Source of the DNA: Dolichospermum compactum NIES-806
Lineage (GTDB): Bacteria > Cyanobacteriota > Cyanobacteriia > Cyanobacteriales > Nostocaceae
Reading direction: 5' to 3'
NCBI RefSeq assembly: GCF_002368115.1
Contig: NZ_AP018316.1
Coordinates: forward strand, 4,584,795 to 4,648,794
DNA: 64,000 bases
Shown here in pieces: positions 41,276-49,916 of this stretch; the stretch's first letter is position 1, and each line of letters starts with the position of its first letter. A program made the position numbers and the translations under genes. The notes under the pieces were generated by a model that was not told where the DNA came from, did not search any database, and saw only the letters and a list, made by a program, of their open reading frames with translations.

Positions 41276-42805
41276 ATGGTCAGTTTGTTAGAAAATCCAT
41301 TGCGTGCCGGTCTACAGCAGCAAGGGATGCCCGAACCACAAATAATTGTCATCTTTGGCGCGTCTGGAGATTTAACCTGGCGGAAACTAGTTCCAGCATT
41401 ATACAAATTGCGGAGAGAAAGACGGATTCCCGCAGAAACCACTATTGTAGGCGTAGCCCGTCGGGAATGGAGTCATGAATACTTCCGTGAGCAGATGCAA
41501 AAAGGCATGGAAGAAGCCCACGCTAATGTAGAACTAGGCGAACTTTGGCAAGACTTTTCCCAAGGTTTATTCTACTGCCCAGGGAACATAGACGACCCAG
41601 CCGGCTACCAAAAACTCAAAACCCTATTAGCAGAACTAGACGAAAAACGGGGAACACGCGGAAACCGGATGTTCTACCTTTCCGTCGCCCCCAACTTCTT
41701 CCCCGAAGCTATCAAACAACTAGGACTAGGGGGAATGCTAGACGACCCTGAAAAACATCGTTTAGTCATCGAAAAACCCTTTGGACGTGATTTAGCTTCC
41801 GCCCAAAACCTCAACCAAGTAGTCCAAAAGTTTTGTAAAGAAAACCAAGTCTATCGCATTGACCACTACTTAGGTAAAGAAACAGTCCAAAACTTGCTGG
41901 TTTTCCGCTTTGCTAATGCCATTTTTGAACCTTTGTGGAATCGGCAATTTGTAGATCATGTCCAAATCACCGTAGCTGAAACCGTTGGTGTAGAAGACCG
42001 GGCTGGTTATTATGAAACCGCCGGCGCACTCCGGGATATGTTGCAAAACCACCTCATGCAGCTTTATTGTTTAACAGCAATGGAAGCGCCCAACGCTATG
42101 GATGCTGATAGTATCCGTACAGAAAAAGTCAAAGTGCTACGAGCTACTCGATTAGCGGATGTGCATAATCTCTCAAAATCAGCCATTCGTGGTCAGTACA
42201 GTGCCGGCTGGATGAAAGGACAACAGGTAGAAGGGTATCGAAATGAACCGGGAGTTAATCCTGAATCTACCACCCCCACCTATGTGGCGATGAAATTTAT
42301 GGTAGATAACTGGCGCTGGAAAGGTGTTCCTTTCTACCTGAGAACTGGCAAGCGGATGCCCAAAAAAGTTAGTGAAATTGCCATTCACTTCCGCGAAGTT
42401 CCCTCCAGAATGTTCCCCTCCGCATCCCAGCAAGCCAACCCCAATGTTTTGACCATGCGGATACAACCCAATGAAGGTATTTCCCTCCGCTTTGATGTAA
42501 AAATGCCCGGTGGTGATTTCCGTACTCGTTCCGTAGATATGGATTTCAGCTATGGTTCTTTTGGGATTACAGCCACTTCCGATGCCTATGACCGCCTCTT
42601 CCTTGATTGTATGATGGGCGACCAAACTCTATTCACAAGAGCAGACGAAGTAGAAGCAGCTTGGCAAGTAGTTACACCAGCCCTATCTGTATGGGATTTA
42701 CCCGCAGATCCAGCAACCGTTCCTCAGTATGAAGCCGGAACTTGGGAACCAGAAGAGGCAGAATTATTAATTAACCAAGATGGTCGCCGCTGGCGCAGAC
42801 TTTAA
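41276..42805 (+). CDS. zwf: Glucose-6-phosphate 1-dehydrogenase
   Basis: First enzyme of the oxidative pentose phosphate route and the main source of NADPH for nitrogenase in heterocysts. The 509-residue product has the NADP-binding GASGDLTWRKL near residue 28, the substrate-binding RIDHYLGKE near 198 and the structural MPKKVSEI region. Length is standard. No clear ribosome-binding site precedes the ATG, which follows a heptamer repeat. opcA, its activator, is 112 bp downstream across another repeat. Confidence 0.99.
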   Translation: MVSLLENPLRAGLQQQGMPEPQIIVIFGASGDLTWRKLVPALYKLRRERRIPAETTIVGVARREWSHEYFREQMQKGMEEAHANVELGELWQDFSQGLFYCPGNIDDPAGYQKLKTLLAELDEKRGTRGNRMFYLSVAPNFFPEAIKQLGLGGMLDDPEKHRLVIEKPFGRDLASAQNLNQVVQKFCKENQVYRIDHYLGKETVQNLLVFRFANAIFEPLWNRQFVDHVQITVAETVGVEDRAGYYETAGALRDMLQNHLMQLYCLTAMEAPNAMDADSIRTEKVKVLRATRLADVHNLSKSAIRGQYSAGWMKGQQVEGYRNEPGVNPESTTPTYVAMKFMVDNWRWKGVPFYLRTGKRMPKKVSEIAIHFREVPSRMFPSASQQANPNVLTMRIQPNEGISLRFDVKMPGGDFRTRSVDMDFSYGSFGITATSDAYDRLFLDCMMGDQTLFTRADEVEAAWQVVTPALSVWDLPADPATVPQYEAGTWEPEEAELLINQDGRRWRRL

Positions 42806-42917
42806 TTAGTCATTAGTCATTGGTCATTGGTCAGTAGCAAAATAACTGACAACTGGCAACTGACAACTGGCAACTGGCAAAGAACAACTGACAAAGAACA
42901 ACTGACAACTGACAAAT
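42806..42917. repeat. Short tandem heptamers between zwf and opcA
   Basis: TTAGTCA/TTGGTCA heptamers run into CAACTGA/CAACTGG heptamers and end at the opcA ATG. Members of the Nostocales short tandem repeat class; copy number is likely to vary between strains. Confidence 0.9.
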
Positions 42918-44291
42918 ATGATTTCCCAAGCACCAACAATTTATTCTTTACAAGCGCCCAAGGATGTTTCCCTCACCGAAATTGAAGCAGAACTGACTAA
43001 AGTTTGGCAAAGTTACGGTATTCAGGGAGAAGACGGTGGTTTACCCGCTGCTACCCGCGCCACAACATTCACTTTGGTGGTTTACGAACCTGAAGAAACC
43101 CAGTATTTGTTAACTGCAACAGGTTTTTATACGGGTCCTATTGATGGCATTTTGGGACCGCAAACAAAAACAGCATTGCAGGAATTACAGAAAAAGCATC
43201 ATCTTCCAGAAACTGGTAGTGCAACACCAGAAACTCTGACTGCTTTGCGGCAAGAATATTTCCAAAAGCAGCACACCGGACCAAATGGAGATAGTCATGG
43301 TGCCGCTATGGGCTATACTTTCAGTCCTACAAGTCCCACCATTGCTGACGAAATTGCTATCCGTAACCCCTGCCGAATCATTGCTTTATGTCCTATTGCT
43401 GGGGATGATGAAGGGGTAAAGGCTCAAGTTTCTGCCTATTGCCCAATTCAAAAGCAGTCTTCTAGCACTCTTGTTTGCTGTGAATATATTACACTCACTG
43501 GTACTGCTGCAGCGTTAGAACGCATTGGGGGCATGATTCCCGCTTTATTGATTGGTGGTTTACCTAAGTTCCTCTGGTGGAAAGCGACACCGGATGCTGC
43601 CAACCCTTTGTTTAAACGATTAGCCGCAGTTTGCAATAATGTCATTGTTGATTCTTGCAACTTTAATACACCAGAAGATGATTTACTCAGCTTGCAAAAG
43701 TTAGTAGAATCTGGTGTACCTTTGGCTGATTTGAATTGGCGGCGGTTATCTGCGTGGCAGGAGTTGACAGCACAAGCTTATGATGCGCCTAATCGTCGGG
43801 CTGCTCTTAGAGAAATTGATCGTGTCAATATTGATTACGAAAAAGGTAATGCTGCTCAAGCACTGTTGTATTTGGGTTGGTTAGCTAATCGCTTAGAATG
43901 GCAACCAGTTTCCTATAAACAGGAAAATGGTGATTATGACATCACTTCTATTCAATTCCTGTCTCAAGACCAAAAACACATAGAAGTTGAGTTAGCAGGT
44001 GTTCCCATTGCTGATATTGGGGAAATTGTCGGCGATTTAATTGGTTTGCGGTTGAGTTCTACTAATATTCAAGCTAATTGTGGAACGGTGATTTGCTCAG
44101 AAACTGGCGGCTGTATGCGAATGGAAACTCATGGTGGCGCTCAGTCGTCTGGTTTGTTCCAACAGGTTACTTCTCTTTCGGAACAAAAGGCAGAGGCTTT
44201 GTTGAGTCAACAGGTGCAACGCTGGGGACGTGAAGCTTTGTTTGAGGACAGTCTAATTGCAATTGGTAACACTATTAAGTTAGGCAAATAG
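42918..44291 (+). CDS. opcA: OpcA, activator of glucose-6-phosphate dehydrogenase
   Basis: OpcA promotes the active oligomer of Zwf in cyanobacteria. The 457-residue protein has the OpcA fold with a peptidoglycan-binding-like insert at residues 62-113 (LLTATGFYTGPIDGILGPQT), unusual for a cytoplasmic regulator but typical of the Nostoc family as I recall. Redox-type cysteines are at 388, 393 and 399 (CGTVICSETGGC); Cys393 and Cys399 coincide in number with the thioredoxin-responsive pair I recall for Anabaena OpcA. It closes the fbp-zwf-opcA cluster. Confidence 0.95.
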   Translation: MISQAPTIYSLQAPKDVSLTEIEAELTKVWQSYGIQGEDGGLPAATRATTFTLVVYEPEETQYLLTATGFYTGPIDGILGPQTKTALQELQKKHHLPETGSATPETLTALRQEYFQKQHTGPNGDSHGAAMGYTFSPTSPTIADEIAIRNPCRIIALCPIAGDDEGVKAQVSAYCPIQKQSSSTLVCCEYITLTGTAAALERIGGMIPALLIGGLPKFLWWKATPDAANPLFKRLAAVCNNVIVDSCNFNTPEDDLLSLQKLVESGVPLADLNWRRLSAWQELTAQAYDAPNRRAALREIDRVNIDYEKGNAAQALLYLGWLANRLEWQPVSYKQENGDYDITSIQFLSQDQKHIEVELAGVPIADIGEIVGDLIGLRLSSTNIQANCGTVICSETGGCMRMETHGGAQSSGLFQQVTSLSEQKAEALLSQQVQRWGREALFEDSLIAIGNTIKLGK

Positions 44292-44367
44292 TTAATGGGT
44301 AATGGGTAATGGGTAATGGGTAATGGGTAATGGGTTAGTTGTCAGTCGTCAGTTGTCAGTCGTCAGT
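44292..44367. repeat. Short tandem heptamers after opcA
   Basis: At least six perfect TAATGGG heptamers are followed by TTGTCAG/TCGTCAG heptamers. No gene or clear terminator. Confidence 0.9.
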
Positions 44368-44436
44368 GGAAAATATTTTCCCCCTGCCCTCTGTCCCCTG
44401 CCCCCTGCTTCTTTCCTGTTCCCTATTTTCAACATT

Positions 44437-44457
44437 AAAAAACCCGGCTGAACCGGG
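44437..44457 (-). terminator. Rho-independent terminator for the downstream membrane protein gene
   Basis: On the minus strand CCCGG-TTCAG-CCGGG is followed by six T residues (the complement of 44437-44442). It lies 37 bp after the stop of the 44494-44868 gene. Confidence 0.9.
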
Positions 44458-44493
44458 CAGATGTACTGTTTGTCAAGTGTTAGCTAATGATAA

Positions 44494-44868
44494 TTATTGG
44501 TTGATTTCACAAGTTAAAGGACAAGCTGCATAAACAGTGGTTTGGGTTTTTTCAGCTTCATCATGTAACCAATTTAACCATTTTATTTGCTTAGGATGAA
44601 TACCTTTAGCTGTTAGCACCCCAGCAGCAATTAATACTGCCATGACATTAAACGTTACTAAACCACCGGACACAATCAACACTGCACTAGCAGGCATCAC
44701 GGATTGCAAAACAATGGATAACAAGCAACCGACAGTAGCCATTAATACAACCAATGGAAAACCAACAACTAACAAGCACACTGCCAACGTAAATGTCCAG
44801 ATTAAAAAGCTTCTCATCATTAACAAGGAGTGGGTTCGAACTAGATTAGAGCTTTGAGCCGAAACCAT
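44494..44868 (-). CDS. Small membrane protein, unknown
   Basis: A 124-residue protein with two to three hydrophobic helices (about residues 16-43, 45-60 and 62-84, which includes VMAVLIAAGVLTAKGI) and a soluble C-terminus with KWLNWLHDEAEKTQ and two cysteines (YAACPLTCEINQ). A terminator follows. No family is recognised. The gene has a good ribosome-binding site (AGGAGG) just upstream of ATG 44868. Confidence 0.65.
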   Translation of the reverse strand: MVSAQSSNLVRTHSLLMMRSFLIWTFTLAVCLLVVGFPLVVLMATVGCLLSIVLQSVMPASAVLIVSGGLVTFNVMAVLIAAGVLTAKGIHPKQIKWLNWLHDEAEKTQTTVYAACPLTCEINQ

Positions 44869-45209
44869 GACTTTTCCTCCTAATACACAGCAAGTTTAAA
44901 TTTCAGTTTTTTATCACTCGAAAGCGAATTAACTGATTTTGTTTCAGTGAAACTTAGTATATAAAACCTTAGCTCCAAAATGAGCATTTCTTTACTAAAG
45001 TTTACAGTTGATTTTTTCTGCTTATGAATGAGAATTCACATATACCCACAGGTAGGGGAGGGAGTTTTGATGTATGCCTTGAGAGATATGGACTAACGGT
45101 AGATGAGAAGCGGATCTTGATCCCCGCAATCAGATTGCCCAGATGCTTAACATTTCTTATAGAAAACGATCTTATTTCTCATAATTTATCAAGAGGTGAT
45201 AAAAAATAG

Positions 45210-45479
45210 CCTGTAGGTAGTTGGTAATTCTGAATTTTCTTCGCTTTTACCCGTCTCTCTACCCTGAATTATTTGATATTATTAGTTACTAATACATTAC
45301 GTAAATATTACGGAAGATCAAGGATAATCAGTATGTGTTAAAAAATATGTATATTGGTGAATAATCGCCGAAAAAAACTGCATAACAGAGGCAGGGGCAA
45401 GGGGCAGAGGGAAAATATTTTCTACTGACAACTAACAACTGACGAATAACCAATTACTACTTAACAAAGTTGAAGATAT
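45210..45479. other. Gene-free stretch with short repeats
   Basis: AT-rich DNA with short tandem repeats of the CAACTGACGA type near 45425-45445 and a GGCAGGGGCAAGGGGCAGAGG stretch near 45391-45411. Nothing else recognised. Confidence 0.4.
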
Positions 45480-45584
45480 ATGACAGAATCACAACCATTT
45501 AGAATGCCGCCACCTTTACCAAAAGTAAAAGTACAGCCTCCGGTGGCAAATTTAGAAATGAACTATCAATCGAGAAATGGCTAA
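45480..45584 (+). CDS. Very small ORF, 34 residues, upstream of the KaiB-domain gene
   Basis: ATG 45480 to TAA 45582. The peptide is Pro-rich (MPPPLPKVKVQPPVANLEMN) and hydrophilic. It lies 72 bp before the KaiB-domain gene on the same strand. AAGTTGAAGATAT upstream gives a poor ribosome-binding site. It could be a real small gene, a truncated remnant or a leader peptide; the evidence does not decide. Confidence 0.35.
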   Translation: MTESQPFRMPPPLPKVKVQPPVANLEMNYQSRNG

Positions 45585-45656
45585 ACATATTATTACGATT
45601 GGCGCAATCTCTCCGAGGTCGTGTTTAATTGACAATTAACAATTGACAACTGACTA

Positions 45657-46427
45657 ATGACTAAGTTGAATCTAGACAAACTTTCTAAACCCCAGTTGTT
45701 CAAGGGTATTGCCTTGTTTACTCCTGGAGGGGATTTGATTTATTGTATTGACCCTAGTAAGCAAGGACGATGGCATTTAAATTTATGTGCAGCTTTGCAG
45801 GAAATTCTTGATTTACCGGAGCCGCCACATTTTTTGGTGCCTTGTTATACTGCAACTATTGATCACTGGTTAAATCCTCGGACGCAACAAGTGCAAATTT
45901 TTGCGGAAGCTTATGCGGCGGTGATGAGGCATCAGCCTGTATTGAATGCGATTTTTGGGACTGGGGAGTTGGTGTGGCAATCAGCACCTTGGCAGGATGG
46001 GTTGTGCGATCGCTTGGTCTTATCAACTTATCGCTCGACATTTCCTCAGCTTTGGCAAGATCATGATTTAATTGTGCGTTTAGATTTTGCTGATTCTCCC
46101 TCGCAATACCAGCCACCAGTTGTCAATAGACAACCAGTGGTACAAAATATTCAAGGACCTCCAGGCTTTGTTTTGCGCTTGTTTGTTGCTGGTCATAGTG
46201 CGACTACAGAAAAAATTTTACAGAACTTGCACGAATCCTTAGAGCGATCGCTAGGATATCCTTATACTCTCAAAGTTATTGATGTCCTCACAAATCCAGA
46301 ACAGGCAGAAATAGATCAAGTTTCCGCTACTCCTACTTTAGTTAAGGTTTGGCCTCATCCAATTCGGCGGATGGTTGGTAACTTAGATAACATGGATAAA
46401 TTATTACAAATGTTAGCAGGACAATAG
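45657..46427 (+). CDS. KaiB-domain protein with novel N-terminal domain
   Basis: A 256-residue protein. The C-terminal 90 residues form a thioredoxin-like KaiB domain (FVLRLFVAGHSATTEKILQN, YTLKVIDVLTNPEQAE, SATPTLVKVWPHPIRRMVGN), as in KaiB and the SasA sensory domain. The first 160 residues are a distinct domain (LFTPGGDLIYCIDPSKQGRW, PHFLVPCYTATIDHW) of unknown function. This is not the clock KaiB of the kaiABC operon, but a fold-sharing relative probably involved in protein interaction. GCGATCGC sites occur within it. Monocistronic. Confidence 0.85.
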   Translation: MTKLNLDKLSKPQLFKGIALFTPGGDLIYCIDPSKQGRWHLNLCAALQEILDLPEPPHFLVPCYTATIDHWLNPRTQQVQIFAEAYAAVMRHQPVLNAIFGTGELVWQSAPWQDGLCDRLVLSTYRSTFPQLWQDHDLIVRLDFADSPSQYQPPVVNRQPVVQNIQGPPGFVLRLFVAGHSATTEKILQNLHESLERSLGYPYTLKVIDVLTNPEQAEIDQVSATPTLVKVWPHPIRRMVGNLDNMDKLLQMLAGQ

Positions 46428-46502
46428 ACAACTGGTGACAAAGAATGTATAGACTCAAAAAAAGTTATAATTTATCGCTATTTACGAAGTTTGATCTTTA
46501 AT

Positions 46503-46702
46503 AGGATTTACGCATTGACAAGATTCCCCAAATATGTGGCGTAAATTTTATCCCTTGTAGGGTGCGTCAGACACGATATTTTGACAAAAAAACAGATTCC
46601 CTCTATCTGACGCACCCTACTCAATAAGTTATTCCCAAAGCCGAAAACGACGCAATTTCCTTCATTCATATCATGGTAAATTAGTGAGCGTGCGTAAGTC
46701 CT
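46503..46702. repeat. 200-bp MITE-like element (AGGATTTACGCA ... TGCGTAAGTCCT)
   Basis: Outer ends are inverted (AGGATTTACGCA at 46503-46514, TGCGTAAGTCCT at 46691-46702). An inner hairpin pairs TAGGGTGCGTCAGA with TCTGACGCACCCTA. Shares ends with 57421-57534, 19814-19833 and 63970-64000. No open frame. Confidence 0.85.
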
Positions 46703-46729
46703 ATTTAATATTAAAAATAAGGAATTTCT

Positions 46730-47488
46730 GTGATTATGAACCTTACTTGGTTAGATAGTAATAGTTGGTTAATTGAAATTGGTGAACAGCGGATACTAAT
46801 TGACCCTTGGTTAATTGGTGATTTAACCTTTAATAATTTAGACTGGTTATTTAAAGGGTCTCGTTCTCAGGATCAGTCAATACCAGATAATATAAACTTA
46901 ATTTTGCTTTCTCAAGGTTTAGAAGATCATGCACACCCACCCACCCTAAAGCAGCTTAACAAAAATATTCCAGTTGTCGCTTCCCCCAATGCTGCCAAAG
47001 TTGTCAGACAACTGGGTTATCAACAAATAATTAGCCTCAATCATGGCGAAACCTTTACCTTAAATCAACAAGTAGAAATCAAAGCTTTTCCTGGTTCTCC
47101 CATTGGACCCACCCTATTAGAAAACGGCTATCTGCTCAAAGATTTAGCAAATAATTCCACACTGTATTATGAACCTCATGGCTATCATTCCCCTCAACTC
47201 AAAGAAATAGCACCCATTGACGTAGTAATCACTCCAATCATTGATTTGAGCTTATCCTTACTCGGTCCGATTATTAAAGGAATGAATAGCGCCCTAGAAG
47301 TAGCAAAATCCGTAAAACCTCAATTTATCTTCCCTACCGCAGCCGGAGGGGATATTTTGTTTGAGGGACTATTGGTAAAATTCCTGCAAGAAAAGGGAAC
47401 TGTGGCAGAATTTCGCACATTGCTAGAGAAAAACAATTTAACAACCCAGGTAATTGCGCCTAAACCCGGTGAAGAAGTCATAGTTTGA
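46730..47488 (+). CDS. MBL-fold metallo-hydrolase
   Basis: A 252-residue metallo-beta-lactamase-fold protein of the UlaG/YcjX-like type. The metal motif is in LLSQGLEDHAHPPTL (usual HxHxDH reduced to ...DHAH), with further ligands in YEPHGYH and ITPIIDLSL. Substrate unknown. GTG 46730 has AAGGA 6 nt upstream; ATG at 46736 is an alternative with worse spacing. A hairpin terminator follows at 47541. Confidence 0.82.
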   Translation: MIMNLTWLDSNSWLIEIGEQRILIDPWLIGDLTFNNLDWLFKGSRSQDQSIPDNINLILLSQGLEDHAHPPTLKQLNKNIPVVASPNAAKVVRQLGYQQIISLNHGETFTLNQQVEIKAFPGSPIGPTLLENGYLLKDLANNSTLYYEPHGYHSPQLKEIAPIDVVITPIIDLSLSLLGPIIKGMNSALEVAKSVKPQFIFPTAAGGDILFEGLLVKFLQEKGTVAEFRTLLEKNNLTTQVIAPKPGEEVIV

Positions 47489-47540
47489 ATAATTTAAAAT
47501 CAATGATAGTTTGAGGATGTTATAATCTGCGATTTAAGGG

Positions 47541-47570
47541 CTTGATGTAAATATATCTACATCAAGTTTT
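47541..47570 (+). terminator. Likely terminator of the metallo-hydrolase gene
   Basis: CTTGATGTA and TACATCAAG (47541-47549 and 47558-47566) form a 9-bp stem with an 8-nt loop, followed by four T residues. Confidence 0.7.
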
Positions 47571-47592
47571 CTGAATATCTGTGTGATTAACT

Positions 47593-48906
47593 ATGGCAAA
47601 AATTCGTGTTTCCCTAGCCTTGAGTATAGCAACCTTAGCCAGTGGTTTCTTGTTAGCCGCTTGCGAAAATCCCAATCCCCCATCATCTACTGAAAGTAGT
47701 ACCACTTCCCCAAGCGCTACTAATACAACCAGTGATACTAAAGGATTGAAAATTGGTAGTTTATTACCCACAACAGGTGACTTAGCTTCCATTGGACAAC
47801 AAATGGTTGGTTCAGTTCCCTTATTAGTAGACACAGTTAACGCTTGTGGGGGTGTTAACGGTGAAAAAGTCACTTTAGTACAAGTAGACGACCAAACAGA
47901 TCCTAAAGCCGGTGCTGCGGGAATGACCAAATTAGCAACCTTAGATAAGGTAGCTGGTGTAGTCGGTTCTTTTGCTAGTAGCGTTTCCACTGCGGCGGTT
48001 TCTGTGGCTGTACCCAATAAAGTCATGCTGATTTCTCCTGGTAGCACCAGCCCGGTATTTACCGACAAAGCTAAAAAAGGTGACTTTCAAGGCTTTTGGG
48101 CGCGGACTGCGCCTCCTGATACTTACCAAGCATTAGCTTTAGCCCAACTTGCTAAGAAAAAAGGTTTTAAAAGAGTTTCCACAGTAGTTATTAACAATGA
48201 CTATGGCGTGGGTTTTGAAAAAGCATTTGTAGAAACTTTTGAAAAATTAGGCGGAACAGTAGTTAATAAAGATAAGCCTGTGCGCTACGATCCTAAAGCC
48301 CAAACCTTTGATACAGAAGCAACTGCGGCTTTTGCTGGGAAACCAGATGCGGTTTTAGGCGTATTATATGCGGAAACAGGGAGTTTATTTCTCAAAGCTG
48401 CTTATCAACAAGGTGTCACGAAAGGCGTACAAATTTTACTCACGGACGGCGTAAAATCTTCTACTTTCCCTGACCAAGTTGGCAAAGGTAGTGACGGCAA
48501 GTATATTTTATCGGGGGCTATTGGGACAGTTCCTGGTTCTAGTGGTCCGGGTTTGGAAAACTTTAATAAACTTTGGCAAGAGAAAAAAGGCGGTTCACCT
48601 GGAGAATACGCACCTCAATCTTGGGACGCTGCGGCATTGTTGGTATTAGCCGCCCAAGCTGCTAAGGACAATACAGGGGTTGGTATTTCTAGTAACATTC
48701 GGGAAGTTTCTGCTGGTAGTGGTACACCAGTTAGCGATGTTTGTGAAGGATTGAAGCTACTTAAAGCAGGAAAACAGATTAATTATCAAGGCGCAAGCGG
48801 TGATGTAGATGTTGATGCTAATGGTGATGTCATTGGTACTTATGATGTCTGGACTGTGGGCGATGATGGCAAAATCAAGGTGATTGATAAGGTGAGTCCT
48901 AAGTAG
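47593..48906 (+). CDS. Amino-acid ABC transporter substrate-binding lipoprotein
   Basis: A 437-residue periplasmic binding lipoprotein of the Leu/Ile/Val-type (Peripla_BP_6) family. The lipobox is FLLAACENP with Cys near residue 24, and a Ser/Thr linker follows. The two-lobed domain begins GLKIGSLLPTTGDLA and includes VVGSFASSVSTAA and FWARTAPPDTYQA. It resembles the neutral amino acid (NatB-like) component in Nostoc, but no permease or ATPase gene is adjacent. Acts in recapture of amino acids leaking from cells; exact substrate unknown. Confidence 0.9.
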   Translation: MAKIRVSLALSIATLASGFLLAACENPNPPSSTESSTTSPSATNTTSDTKGLKIGSLLPTTGDLASIGQQMVGSVPLLVDTVNACGGVNGEKVTLVQVDDQTDPKAGAAGMTKLATLDKVAGVVGSFASSVSTAAVSVAVPNKVMLISPGSTSPVFTDKAKKGDFQGFWARTAPPDTYQALALAQLAKKKGFKRVSTVVINNDYGVGFEKAFVETFEKLGGTVVNKDKPVRYDPKAQTFDTEATAAFAGKPDAVLGVLYAETGSLFLKAAYQQGVTKGVQILLTDGVKSSTFPDQVGKGSDGKYILSGAIGTVPGSSGPGLENFNKLWQEKKGGSPGEYAPQSWDAAALLVLAAQAAKDNTGVGISSNIREVSAGSGTPVSDVCEGLKLLKAGKQINYQGASGDVDVDANGDVIGTYDVWTVGDDGKIKVIDKVSPK

Positions 48907-49000
48907 GGGAAGCAGGGAGCAAGGAGCAGGGGAGAAATTTCCTTCTTCTTCCTTCTTGACTCCTGATAGCGTAGCGTGGCGTTAGCCATACTCCTGGCTT

Positions 49001-49735
49001 CTAAAAACCAGTAAAGTTATAACCGACTCCTAATAAAATTCCCACATCAGTCTTATCAAAAAATCCAGCGTTGACGGCGGCTGTGGCGGTTAATCTGCTA
49101 TTGAGAGGTACGTCCATACCACCAGTGACTAGCAAAGCAGCTTCAGTGTTAGACTTATCACCTGTTTGAATAGCTGCACCTAGTCCAATATAAGGAGCTA
49201 TGGGTAAGGGTTCTGTAAATGGATCTGGTGATTTAAAAGCAAAGTCGTAAGTAATAGGAGCAAGAAATGTTGTATCTGTTCCTAATATTACTGATGGTCT
49301 AACTGATAAGGTTTTGGTCAGACCAATTTTACTGATAACAGTGAAATTACCATCACTCAAAGCTGAAAAGCTACCAGATGCACCAACATTGAGACCAACA
49401 CCAATATAGCTACTACCACCACGAGTGGCTCTACCTATGCCAATCGGACTTTGTGCTATTTGATTGGATGGTTCTGTTTTTTCGGTAGCTTGTGTAGAAC
49501 CAGAATTGAGCATAACTGATGAAGTTTCTACAGTTCCTGGTACGGGTGTGATTGTCCGACTGGCTATTTCTTCTGTAGCAACGGTGGATATTGATGTTTG
49601 GTTGGTGGGAAGAACAATTGTTGCTGGTTCGACTGTCTGAGCATTTACGGAAAGTCCGCTACCTAAAACTACCAAAGCTGCAAGACTTGGTAAGGCTAAA
49701 CAAGTTTTACGAAAAATAATATTACTCATGTTCAC
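49001..49735 (-). CDS. Outer-membrane barrel-like exported protein
   Basis: A 244-residue protein with a signal peptide (residues 1-32, ending SVNAQ), a Thr/Ser-rich linker and an eight-to-ten-strand barrel-like region from about residue 108 (SYIGVGLNVGASGSFSAL), ending GVGYNFTGF with the terminal Phe. It resembles the larger protein at 8855-9844 in design, not in close sequence. Probably outer membrane; function unknown. Followed closely by a short HIP-like repeat region (48960-48990). Confidence 0.65.
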   Translation of the reverse strand: MNMSNIIFRKTCLALPSLAALVVLGSGLSVNAQTVEPATIVLPTNQTSISTVATEEIASRTITPVPGTVETSSVMLNSGSTQATEKTEPSNQIAQSPIGIGRATRGGSSYIGVGLNVGASGSFSALSDGNFTVISKIGLTKTLSVRPSVILGTDTTFLAPITYDFAFKSPDPFTEPLPIAPYIGLGAAIQTGDKSNTEAALLVTGGMDVPLNSRLTATAAVNAGFFDKTDVGILLGVGYNFTGF

Positions 49736-49916
49736 TCCTCAATAAATTAAGATTGATACCTATCTAGATATCATCTCAAGTTAACAAATTTCGTTAATAC
49801 TCACCATTTAACACCAAAAATCAAAATTCGGATCTTGATTTTGTTTAATTAACTAAGCTGCGTAAAAAATTTACATCAAAAGCCAAGAGAATTTTCCTCC
49901 TGACTCCTGTTGTACC

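Noticed and set aside
42806..42917. Direct repeats between zwf and opcA as CRISPR or origin iterons
   Set aside because: They are degenerate heptamers of the dispersed Nostocales type, also seen at 4151-4240 and 44292-44367.
45024..45209. 61-codon open frame as a gene
   Set aside because: No ribosome-binding site, no recognisable domain and odd composition; not supported.
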